Source: Clostridium sp. CAG:710 (GTDB taxonomy: Bacteria; Bacillota_I; Bacilli_A; RF39; UBA660). From it: 7,539 bases of DNA. Where the stretch lies: assembly GCA_000432595.1 (NCBI GenBank), contig HF996850.1, forward strand, positions 1 to 7,539, written 5' to 3'. The position numbers and the translations under genes are program-made. The first letter of the stretch is position 1. Every line of letters starts with the position of its first letter. Positions 1 to 5,640 of the stretch are shown piece after piece. Under the pieces are notes generated by a model. It had not been told where the DNA came from, did no database searches, and worked only from the letters and a program-made list of their open reading frames with translations.

Positions 1-48
1 AAACATGCGATTGCTGTAGCACGAAAAATGATACAAATTACAAAATAA
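1..48 (+). CDS. C-terminal tail of an unidentified protein (5' truncated by window edge)
   Basis: Reading frame 1 is open from the first base and gives 15 residues ending KHAIAVARKMIQITK before a TAA stop at 46-48. The stretch is richer in GC than what follows, as real coding sequence in this window tends to be. The family cannot be fixed from 15 residues. An alanine-rich AVARK-type end occurs in IS110/IS1111-type transposases, and a possible insertion-sequence end lies 60 bases downstream, but the resemblance is slight. No convincing intrinsic terminator follows: the best hairpin (70-77 with 82-89, one mismatch) has no U-run. Confidence 0.4.
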   Translation, partial: KHAIAVARKMIQITK

Positions 49-110
49 CTTCTATATTTAGTCTTAAGTTACTCTTTCTTTAAAAAGTATAAAAATATTT
101 ATTAGTAAAT

Positions 111-138
111 AAAGACCCGCAAAGATGAAAATAGAGCC
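111..138. repeat. Candidate insertion-sequence terminal inverted repeat (single end)
   Basis: Read on the minus strand from 138 to 111, the sequence starts GGCTCTATTTTCATCTTTGC and continues GGGTCTTT. Ends beginning GGCTCT are typical of ISL3-family elements from memory. It is more GC-rich than its surroundings, does not form a hairpin and is not coding. The opposite end would lie left of this window, so it cannot be matched here. The upstream 15-residue tail does not look like an ISL3 transposase C-terminus, which weakens the idea. Confidence 0.25.
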
Positions 139-163
139 TTTTTTTGTAATAAGTTTTATATAG

Positions 164-192
164 TTTACATTCTTGATTTTAAATGTTAAAAT
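164..192 (+). promoter_or_regulatory. Extended -10 promoter for the orphan/DUF1292 operon
   Basis: The -35 box TTTACA is at 164-169 and the -10 box TAAAAT at 187-192, separated by 17 bases. A TG dinucleotide at 184-185, one base before the -10, makes it an extended -10 promoter. Transcription would start near 199, leaving a leader of about 20 bases before the ATG at 218. This placement rules out the in-frame TTG at 173 as a usable start. Confidence 0.65.
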
Positions 193-205
193 AAAATTAG
201 AAATT

Positions 206-212
206 AAGGAGG
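206..212 (+). promoter_or_regulatory. Ribosome binding site that fixes the start at 218
   Basis: AAGGAGG, a near-perfect Shine-Dalgarno sequence, ends five bases before ATG 218. The longer reading frame from TTG 173 has no such site and begins inside the promoter, so 218 is the start. Confidence 0.85.
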
Positions 213-217
213 TTTAT

Positions 218-658
218 ATGGAAAATATGGCTACATTAAATACATCAAACGAAGGCAAAAGTAATAAAATTTTTGGAGTGATTTTAACTGAAAGCAAGGG
301 AACAATACAAAAAATACTGGAAAAAACTATTAAAGCACACACAACAATAAACAAAATACAAATAAAAATGACACCTGTTGTTTTAAAAGTAACTTCTATA
401 CTTGTCCCTGGGACAGCACCTGTTATTTTACCTTTATATAATTTCCTTAAAACAGACCAAGGTAAAAAAATGCTTGAGATGGGACTAATAAATCAAGAGA
501 TTATACGTGAATATGCTAGTGGAAACAAAGAAGCTGCAGCAGAAATGCTCGAAAGTAATCTTGATATAATTACAGGGGATGATGGCGTTACTATGTTGAA
601 TGATTTTGCAGGTGCAGTTGCTAAATCTGTTAATGCAGGTGGAGGTAAGTCGAGATAA
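218..658 (+). CDS. Orphan 146-residue cysteine-free protein with a central hydrophobic segment
   Basis: I do not recognise this family. From ATG 218 the product is 146 residues, with no cysteine and no classical signal peptide. The N-terminal part is polar and lysine/threonine-rich. A central hydrophobic stretch of about 25 residues follows (TPVVLKVTSILVPGTAPVIL and on), broken by prolines and a PG turn. The C-terminal half is acidic and helical-looking (EIIREYASGNKEAAAEMLES), and the end is Gly-rich, GGGKSR. The hydrophobic stretch could be a membrane insertion segment or a buried helical hairpin. The stop overlaps the start of the DUF1292 gene (TAATG), and the shared promoter and terminator make them one operon. 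Whether it is secreted, a client of the downstream exporter, or a cytosolic protein cannot be told from sequence. The reading frame is well supported; the function is unknown. Confidence 0.8.
   Translation: MENMATLNTSNEGKSNKIFGVILTESKGTIQKILEKTIKAHTTINKIQIKMTPVVLKVTSILVPGTAPVILPLYNFLKTDQGKKMLEMGLINQEIIREYASGNKEAAAEMLESNLDIITGDDGVTMLNDFAGAVAKSVNAGGGKSR
641..646 (+). promoter_or_regulatory. Shine-Dalgarno site inside the orphan gene's Gly codons
   Basis: GGAGGT, encoding part of the GGG near the C-terminus of the orphan protein, also serves as the ribosome binding site for the next gene (ATG 658, 11 bases on). With the TAATG overlap this indicates translational coupling. It also means the terminal glycines may be dictated by the binding site rather than by protein function. 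Confidence 0.6.
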
Positions 659-933
659 TGAAAGATGCTATAAATAAAATAGTTGTAACAACTGAAGATA
701 ATAGAGCGTTAGAAATAACCGTTTTATTAGTATTCGAATTACCGGAGTTTAATAAAAAATACGTTTTATATTATCTTGAGAATGATAATGCTGATGAAAA
801 TGTAACAATGTTTATATCTGAATTTAATCCTATTACTAATGAAATCAAAGAAATAGATAAAGATGAAATTGATATTATAAAAAATGTTTATTTAGAAATA
901 AAAAAAGATGCATTAAAAGAAGATAATATTTAA
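658..933 (+). CDS. DUF1292 (YrzB-like) family small protein
   Basis: The product is 91 residues, acidic and soluble, with no cysteine. It follows the DUF1292 layout: a beta-rich start (KIVVTTEDNRALEITVLLVF), a central KKYVLYYLENDNADENVTMF strand pair matching the family's 'YvlL.p....e...v.if' core, then acidic IDKDEIDIIKNVYLEI, matching the usual C-terminal helix. The length is typical for the family (about 85-100). DUF1292 proteins are widespread in Firmicutes and have no established biochemical role. The start overlaps the stop of the upstream orphan gene by one base, so the two are probably made in fixed proportion. That arrangement would suit a binding partner or an immunity or chaperone role for the orphan protein, but this is inference only. 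An intrinsic terminator follows after 23 bases. Confidence 0.65.
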   Translation: MKDAINKIVVTTEDNRALEITVLLVFELPEFNKKYVLYYLENDNADENVTMFISEFNPITNEIKEIDKDEIDIIKNVYLEIKKDALKEDNI

Positions 934-955
934 TATAAACAAATTTGATAAAATT

Positions 956-987
956 AAATGGTATTTATATTGTAAATACTATTTTTA
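956..987 (+). terminator. Intrinsic terminator of the orphan/DUF1292 operon
   Basis: Bases 956-967 pair with 973-984 in a 12-bp stem (one G-T wobble) around the loop TATTG. The 3' arm runs into a T-run at 982-986. It separates the two-gene operon from the rhodanese locus. Confidence 0.75.
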
Positions 988-1085
988 TATATTGAAGGTA
1001 TATTTTTTAATAATTTAATAAATAACCTTTTCATTATAAATTATTTTTTGAATATTATTATAGAATAATTGTTGAAAGGAGTAGA

Positions 1086-1802
1086 ATGATAATGAAAAAA
1101 AATTGGGTTTTAGCGTTAGTAGCACTTGTTAGTATTATAATAGGTGGTGTAGTAAGCTATTTTATATTTTATAGTTCTAATTTAAATACTGAGGTTCCTT
1201 TGCCAAAACAGGAAAAGTCAGAAGGACTTAGAGGAGTTTACGATATTGATAAAAATATTAATGAAAAAACCATCGATAATTATTTGGGAAGAAAGGATAC
1301 AGTATATCGTGATGTCAGGATGCTTATAGATAGTGCAACTTGGGAAAATAAAGGCGGAGAAAGGAAACTAACTGGATTTGTTGAAGGCTTTGAGGTAGTA
1401 CCATATGCTTATTTAACTGAGTTTCCAAAGGAGTATGTAGAACAAAAAGCAAGTGAAAATGTATCAGGATTATATAAAGGAAAGACTCTATTTTCATTAG
1501 ATGAGAATGGAAAATATGTTGCTAATTATAAAGAATCTATGGAAATACTAGAATATCTTTTTCCAAAAGATAAATACATATTTATTATGTGTGGTGCTGG
1601 AGGGTATGCTAACTTTACAAAACAAATGCTGGTAGCTTTAGGATGGAATAAAGATAAAATATATAATGTAGGTGGATATTGGAATTATGAAGGAAATCAT
1701 AGAATTAGTACAGTAAATAATCATGATTCTAAAACAAAATATGATTTCTGGAAGGTAAATTATCATAATATTGATTTTGATAATTTAACGGTAATTAAAT
1801 AA
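1086..1802 (+). CDS. Membrane-anchored rhodanese-like domain protein
   Basis: The product is 238 residues. An N-terminal hydrophobic helix (about residues 6-29, after MKK) should anchor it with the rest outside the cytoplasm. No lipobox cysteine is present. A rhodanese fold spans roughly residues 75-205: YRDVRMLIDSATW, then GFVEGFEVVPYAYLTEF, then the active loop MCGAGGYA with Cys169 as the only cysteine, and the closing NVGGYWNYEG. Rhodaneses move sulfane sulfur through this cysteine. Here the loop position that is often Arg (CxxGxR) is Tyr174, so the preferred substrate may differ from thiosulfate. The start is ambiguous: ATG 1086 lies 4 bases and ATG 1092 lies 10 bases after AAAGGAG, and 1092 gives the more typical MKKNW start. 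It abuts the thioredoxin-like gene with no spacer. I see no strong promoter in 988-1085; TAGAAT at 1061-1066 could be a -10 without a good -35. Confidence 0.75.
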   Translation: MIMKKNWVLALVALVSIIIGGVVSYFIFYSSNLNTEVPLPKQEKSEGLRGVYDIDKNINEKTIDNYLGRKDTVYRDVRMLIDSATWENKGGERKLTGFVEGFEVVPYAYLTEFPKEYVEQKASENVSGLYKGKTLFSLDENGKYVANYKESMEILEYLFPKDKYIFIMCGAGGYANFTKQMLVALGWNKDKIYNVGGYWNYEGNHRISTVNNHDSKTKYDFWKVNYHNIDFDNLTVIK

Positions 1803-2303
1803 ATGAAAAATAAAATTATTACAATATTAACATCATTATTTATTTTGACTATAGTTATAACTGCAGTTGTTATTTTAATAGTTAATAAAAATAAAAAACC
1901 ATTTTATTTAGATAGTAACTATTATGGCACAGATAGTATAAAAGAAATAAGAATTGATGAATTAAATAGATTAATAGACAATAAAAAATCGTTCGCTATA
2001 TTCATATATCAACCTAAATGTATTACTTCATTTGATTTTGAAAACGTTTTAAATGAATTTATAGAAGAAGAAAAAATTAGTATTTATAAAATTGCTTTTT
2101 CTGATATAAAAGATACTAAAATAGGGAAATCAATAAAATATTATCCTTCTTTTATAGTTTATAATAAAGGAAGAATGGTTGATTTTTTAAGAGCAAATAA
2201 AAATGAGGATGTTAAATATTATCTTTCTAAAAAAGGATTTAAGAGTTGGTTTACTAAATATGTTAAATTAAAAGATGATGTTATAGAAGTAGGAATGAGA
2301 TAG
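1803..2303 (+). CDS. Membrane-anchored thioredoxin-like protein with a single active-site cysteine
   Basis: The product is 166 residues. A hydrophobic N-terminal helix (about residues 4-27) is followed by NKNKK, consistent with an anchored, extracytoplasmic domain. The thioredoxin-like features are a strand FAIFIYQPKC, with Cys73 in the order C-I-T-S where thioredoxins have CxxC, and a cis-proline region YYPSFIVY with Pro115. The second cysteine is replaced by Ser and there is no other cysteine, so this is a CxxS monothiol form. It could form mixed disulfides or take part in isomerase-like or persulfide chemistry, but not a normal dithiol cycle. The ATG follows the rhodanese stop directly (TAAATG) and there is no good ribosome binding site, so translation is probably coupled to the upstream gene. 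Its closest functional analogues may be the thioredoxin-like accessory proteins of bacteriocin exporters, but that is only an analogy. Confidence 0.7.
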   Translation: MKNKIITILTSLFILTIVITAVVILIVNKNKKPFYLDSNYYGTDSIKEIRIDELNRLIDNKKSFAIFIYQPKCITSFDFENVLNEFIEEEKISIYKIAFSDIKDTKIGKSIKYYPSFIVYNKGRMVDFLRANKNEDVKYYLSKKGFKSWFTKYVKLKDDVIEVGMR

Positions 2304-2325
2304 TTAATACTGTTTTGTAATTTTG

Positions 2326-2365
2326 AAATGCAGGAATACTTATGAAATTATGATATTCTGTATTT
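2326..2365 (+). promoter_or_regulatory. Imperfect hairpin between the thioredoxin-like and ABC genes
   Basis: Bases 2326-2338 pair with 2354-2365 over 12 base pairs, with one bulged G, one G-T wobble and a 15-base loop. No T-run follows, so it is not a standard terminator. It may slow or partly stop transcription, protect an RNA end, or tune ABC gene expression. The ABC gene's ribosome binding site (AAAGAGG, 2374-2380) starts nine bases after the stem. Confidence 0.45.
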
Positions 2366-2385
2366 AGTAGTATAAAGAGGTAATT

Positions 2386-4161
2386 ATGAGAAAGAAAAGT
2401 GAAATTCGTAGTAAAGACTCTATAGATAGAGGTGTATTAAAAAATCTTAAGTCGACATACAAATATGCCAGAAGCGGTAGAAAGTATTTATATCTATTTT
2501 TATTTACACAAGTTATTTTTACAATTCTAGCGGTGGTAATTCCGATTATAACTGCTAGAAGATTAGTATTATTAACTAGTGGTGTTTTTGATAAACTATT
2601 TGTAATTTTTATTATTATTTTTATAATGGAGATTTCTAGGAATCTTGTTAGATATATTGGTTCCTATGCATATAATAAATTTTATTATGATGTTAGAAGA
2701 AACTTGCAAATTGAATTAACAAGAGAGACTTTAAAAATAACGCAAGAGGAATTAAATACTACATCTAGTGGGGTATTTATAGAACGAATTAATAATGATA
2801 CTGATAGTTTGACTGATGTTTTTGCAAGTTTAATTAATCAAGTAACAACAATAATAGGAAATCTTGGTATATTAGTTACAATATTCTTTATAAATAGGTA
2901 TATGTTTTTAGCATATCTCTCATTTATTATTATAATAATCGCATTTAATAGATATTCAAGTAACATAAATTATATGAATCGTAAAAAGCTTAAAAAAGAA
3001 AGAGAAAAAACGGGTGGATTTATTTCTGAGATAGTAAGGGGTTCAAAAGATGTTAAAATATTAAATGCTGAAGAATCTTTCTTAAAGAAAGCTGACCAAC
3101 ATTTAAAAAAAGCAAGTGATATGAGTTATAAATATCATATCGAAAGATCAAAATATAGAGCTTTTTCTGGAACAATTAGAGATACTGCAGATTTGGGAAT
3201 TGGAATACTAATTTGTGTATCTTTAATATCTAAGATATTGGGTATTGAATCGGCTTTAATTATATATAGTTATCATTATCAAATATTATATACTGCTGAC
3301 ATTATTGAGAGTATATATGAAATTTTAAAACAGTTTAATTTATCAGCAAATAGAATATTTGGGGTTTTAGAAGAAAAAGAGTTTAATAAAGAAGTATTTG
3401 GAAATAAGAAATTAAAAAATTTCAATGGAAATATAGAATTTAAAAATGTTAGTTTTTCTTATGAAGATAATATTCCTGTTTTGAAAAATCTTTCGTTTAA
3501 GATTGAAGCGAATCAAACTGTTGGTTTTGTTGGACCATCTGGAGCAGGAAAGAGTACAATATTTAATTTAATAAGTGCTATAAATAAAGTTGATAGTGGT
3601 GAAATATTATTTGACGGAATTAATATTAGTGAACTTGATAAAGAATCAATACGTGGAAATTTATCTGTGATAAGTCAAAACGCTTATATATTTAACATGA
3701 GCATAATGGAGAACTTAAAAATTGTTAAGAGTAATGCCACTAATAAAGAGGTAAAAGAAGCGTGTAGACTTGCTTGCTTGGATGATTTTATTGAATCTCT
3801 TCCTAATAAATATAATACTATTGTAGGTGAGGGTGGAGTTACATTGTCAGGTGGTCAAAGACAACGACTTGCGATAGCACGTGCCCTTCTTTTGAAAACA
3901 GAGATACTTCTGTTTGATGAAGCTACAAGCGCACTTGATAATAAAACACAGTCAAAAATTCAAGAAGCAATATCTAATTTAAAAGGTGAATATACAATAT
4001 TGATAATTGCTCATAGATTATCTACTGTTATTAATGCTGATAAGATATTTGTTATTGTAGATGGTGCGGTAGAGGAAGAAGGAACTCATAGCTATTTAAT
4101 TAAAAACAGTAAAACATATAATAAACTGTATGATAAAGAAAGAAAAAAAGAAAAAGTTTAA
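2386..4161 (+). CDS. ABC exporter half-transporter, fused membrane and ATPase domains
   Basis: The product is 591 residues with a type IV exporter layout (MsbA/LmrA-like). An N-terminal membrane domain has likely helices near 34-56, 69-92, 147-169, 171-188, 268-285 and 287-305. The ATPase domain runs from about 350: Walker A GPSGAGKST (383-391), Q-loop Gln431, signature LSGGQ (487-491), Walker B ILLFDE (507-512, catalytic Glu512), D-loop SALD and H-loop His543. All ATPase motifs are intact. There is no N-terminal C39 peptidase domain, so it would not cleave a double-glycine leader itself. It should act as a homodimer, since no second half-transporter is adjacent. ATG 2386 follows AAAGAGG by five bases. 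The preceding envelope-anchored rhodanese and thioredoxin-like genes, on the same strand 82 bases away, suggest one locus, perhaps for export of a peptide or a sulfur/thiol compound. The substrate cannot be deduced. The C-terminus is lysine-rich and overlaps the convergent gene's stop. Confidence 0.92.
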   Translation: MRKKSEIRSKDSIDRGVLKNLKSTYKYARSGRKYLYLFLFTQVIFTILAVVIPIITARRLVLLTSGVFDKLFVIFIIIFIMEISRNLVRYIGSYAYNKFYYDVRRNLQIELTRETLKITQEELNTTSSGVFIERINNDTDSLTDVFASLINQVTTIIGNLGILVTIFFINRYMFLAYLSFIIIIIAFNRYSSNINYMNRKKLKKEREKTGGFISEIVRGSKDVKILNAEESFLKKADQHLKKASDMSYKYHIERSKYRAFSGTIRDTADLGIGILICVSLISKILGIESALIIYSYHYQILYTADIIESIYEILKQFNLSANRIFGVLEEKEFNKEVFGNKKLKNFNGNIEFKNVSFSYEDNIPVLKNLSFKIEANQTVGFVGPSGAGKSTIFNLISAINKVDSGEILFDGINISELDKESIRGNLSVISQNAYIFNMSIMENLKIVKSNATNKEVKEACRLACLDDFIESLPNKYNTIVGEGGVTLSGGQRQRLAIARALLLKTEILLFDEATSALDNKTQSKIQEAISNLKGEYTILIIAHRLSTVINADKIFVIVDGAVEEEGTHSYLIKNSKTYNKLYDKERKKEKV

Positions 4162-5042
4162 TTAAGCCTTTTTGTTTTGGCTTTAACTTTTTCTTTTTCA
4201 TTTTTCTTTTTTTCATATCTGATTTTTTTCTTATTATCTCGTACTTCTTTAACAATATCTTTATTAAATCTATCTATGATACATAGAGTATCATTGGCAT
4301 TAAAAATTCTTGGATTTGTATAATTTACTGAATATAGTTTATTATAAAACTTAAAATAGTTATGATTTTCTTTTAAATTTATTTCTTTTTTTGATCTCCT
4401 AATTTCATATCCATAACAATTGGTACTGTCAGTTTGATATATAAGATATCTTTTCTTATTTTTTGAGATTACATCTCCAGGTTCAACTAGTTTGTTCGTT
4501 TCACATGATGTAACTGGAATATTATGAAATAATTTACTATACTTATGTAAAAGCTTTGTATCTTTATCAGTTAGATGTGACATAGTGTGTATTACATTTT
4601 CATATGGTAGTGTAACTAAATTATTTAACATAACTAATGTGTTTTTACTAAAATCATAAGTATTTTTATTTAAAACTAATTTTAGTCCATTATAATTATC
4701 TCTAAAAATAAAATTATTAATATTACTAGTACAGTAGTAGCCTTCTATATATCTATTGGTATTGTCTTTTTTTGTTACAACTAGTGGTCTTTTTGAATGT
4801 TCATTTTCAATGTTCTTTGCTTTTATTGCTTCTTCATTCATTTTTACAAAAATTATATCATTTTTACTAATTTTATTTATTAGATTCCAATTTATGGAAT
4901 TAATTCTAACATATGATTCATTTTTTTCAGAATTTTCTGTTTTGTTATCTTTTGTGTTTAACTCTACATTTGGTTCTTCTTTCTTTTCTTTGCTTTTAAA
5001 AATATGTTCTTTTATAAAATTTATAATACTTCTAATCTTCAT
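4158..5042 (-). CDS. 294-residue protein with PemK/MazF-like region and second SH3-like region
   Basis: The start is ATG 5042 on the minus strand, six bases after GGAG within GAAGGAG, with a strong promoter upstream. The N-terminus (1-45) is basic, then charged and low in complexity. Residues about 58-172 follow the PemK/MazF layout: KNDIIFVKM near 60 (compare GDIxxV), EHSKRPLVVT with Arg85-Pro86 (compare the RPxLVI strand), GYYCTSN near 101-107, then NTLVMLNNLVTLPYENVI and a helix LTDKDTKLLHKYSKLF. A second barrel-like stretch starts at about 187 (EPGDVISKNKKRYLIY). The tail from about 269 is nearly all Lys/Arg/Glu. PemK/MazF proteins are usually about 110-residue mRNA endonucleases paired with an antitoxin. 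This one is far longer and has no antitoxin gene beside it, so a non-toxin nucleic-acid-binding role is equally possible. The family call is tentative; the reading frame is well supported. The overlapping plus-strand frame at 4756-5106 is an antisense shadow. Confidence 0.5.
   Translation of the reverse strand: MKIRSIINFIKEHIFKSKEKKEEPNVELNTKDNKTENSEKNESYVRINSINWNLINKISKNDIIFVKMNEEAIKAKNIENEHSKRPLVVTKKDNTNRYIEGYYCTSNINNFIFRDNYNGLKLVLNKNTYDFSKNTLVMLNNLVTLPYENVIHTMSHLTDKDTKLLHKYSKLFHNIPVTSCETNKLVEPGDVISKNKKRYLIYQTDSTNCYGYEIRRSKKEINLKENHNYFKFYNKLYSVNYTNPRIFNANDTLCIIDRFNKDIVKEVRDNKKKIRYEKKKNEKEKVKAKTKRLN
4164..4192 (+). terminator. Weak candidate terminator of the ABC gene inside the convergent gene
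   Basis: AAGCC (4164-4168) pairs with GGCTT (4179-4183) across a T-rich 10-base loop, followed by T-runs from 4188. The stem is only five base pairs. It lies within the Lys-rich end of the minus-strand gene, so if it is used the two genes share this DNA. Confidence 0.3.
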
Positions 5043-5064
5043 TATTTTCTCCTTCGTTGTTTGT

Positions 5065-5093
5065 ATTATATGTCACAGTAAATTAAATGGCAA
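5065..5093 (-). promoter_or_regulatory. Promoter of the minus-strand PemK-like gene
   Basis: Read on the minus strand: -35 TTGCCA (5093-5088), a 17-base spacer, and -10 TATAAT (5070-5065). Both boxes and the spacing are close to the sigma-A consensus. The spacer carries the TGTGACATA motif (5077-5069), which recurs downstream of the WYL gene. Confidence 0.7.
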
Positions 5094-5110
5094 TATTTAT
5101 TCTTAAATAA

Positions 5111-5140
5111 TTGATATTAATTTATTATATGTTATATAAT
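5111..5140 (+). promoter_or_regulatory. Promoter of the WYL regulator gene
   Basis: The -35 TTGATA (5111-5116) and -10 TATAAT (5135-5140) are 18 bases apart. Transcription would start near 5147, leaving a very short leader. AAGGAG (5151-5156) lies seven bases before ATG 5164. The promoter is back to back with the minus-strand promoter, their -35 boxes 17 bases apart. Confidence 0.7.
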
Positions 5141-5145
5141 AAATT
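5119..5145. repeat. Perfect 12-bp inverted repeat over the WYL promoter (likely operator)
   Basis: AATTTATTATAT (5119-5130) and ATATAATAAATT (5134-5145) are exact reverse complements around the 3-base centre GTT. The repeat covers the spacer and the whole -10 box, where a bound dimer would block polymerase. Autoregulation by the adjacent WYL protein is the natural guess. AT-rich DNA makes long palindromes less surprising, so the role is inferred from symmetry and position. Confidence 0.55.
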
Positions 5146-5163
5146 TGCATAAGGAGATTTATT

Positions 5164-5640
5164 ATGTCTAAAATATCAAATATGTTAACTATGTTACAAC
5201 TACTTCAAAATGGCAGAAAATATAGTATAAAAGAATTAGCTAGTAAATTAGAAGTGAGTGAAAGAATGATTAGATCTTATAAGGATGAATTTGAACTTGC
5301 AGGAATTTATATTGAATCTATACGTGGACCATATGGTGGGTATGTATTAAATCAAGATATTAAATTAACTGAAAGGTACATTAAACCAAGTAATATAGAT
5401 TTTAATAATAGAGAATTATATAACTTACTAAGTAAAGCTATAAAAGAGAAGAGAAAATGTTATATAAAGTATTATTCTAAGGAACATGATAAAATAACAG
5501 AAAGAGTAATTAAGCCTTATAATCTAATAATATTAGAAAGCGAATGGGGAGTAGCTGCCTATTGTGAAATGAAAAATGAGATTAGGCATTTTTATTTGAG
5601 TAGGATTATTAATATTAATTTATTAGATGAAAAATTTTAA
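5164..5640 (+). CDS. Short HTH-WYL transcriptional regulator
   Basis: The product is 158 residues. An N-terminal winged helix-turn-helix of HTH_11 type spans about 1-60 (MLQLLQNGRKYSIKELASKL, then EVSERMIRSYKDEFELAGIY, then a wing RGPYGGYVL). A WYL domain follows at about 88-155: AIKEKRKCYIKYYSKEHDKI, RVIKPYNLIILESEWGVAAY and RHFYLSRI. The WYL triad itself reads W128-G-V, while the conserved Arg-rich strand (R141, R147) is kept. Typical WYL regulators are about 300 residues and have a further C-terminal WCX region, which is missing here; the protein ends cleanly at its stop. WYL domains bind nucleic-acid-type or other ligands and often control phage-defence or DNA-damage genes. Its own promoter carries a strong palindrome. 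It probably controls itself and possibly the divergent PemK-like gene and the NADAR gene 60 bases downstream. No terminator is seen between it and the NADAR gene, so the two may be co-transcribed. Confidence 0.85.
   Translation: MSKISNMLTMLQLLQNGRKYSIKELASKLEVSERMIRSYKDEFELAGIYIESIRGPYGGYVLNQDIKLTERYIKPSNIDFNNRELYNLLSKAIKEKRKCYIKYYSKEHDKITERVIKPYNLIILESEWGVAAYCEMKNEIRHFYLSRIININLLDEKF

Noticed and set aside
70..89. Hairpin after the first gene tail as a terminator
   Set aside because: The stem is A/T-dominated with a mismatch and no following T-run.
174..186. 13 bases TGATTTTAAATGT shared with 6999-7011, giving MILNV in both frames
   Set aside because: It is very AT-rich. One copy is promoter DNA and the other the conserved DUF1848 start, and the flanks do not match. 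Most likely chance.
173..217. TTG start extending the orphan protein by 15 residues
   Set aside because: It begins inside the extended -10 promoter, before the likely transcript start, and lacks a ribosome binding site. ATG 218 has a near-perfect one.
995..1045. Leader hairpins before the rhodanese gene (995-999 with 1025-1029; 1009-1017 with 1037-1045) as an attenuator or riboswitch
   Set aside because: The stems are short or purely A/T with long loops. No known riboswitch core is recognisable.
2386..4161. Bacteriocin processing exporter with C39 peptidase
   Set aside because: No peptidase domain precedes the membrane helices, which start at about residue 34.
4756..5106. 116-residue plus-strand reading frame rich in Phe, Leu and Ile
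   Set aside because: It is the antisense of the Lys/Glu/Asn-rich start of the minus-strand gene, has no ribosome binding site, and runs across that gene's promoter.
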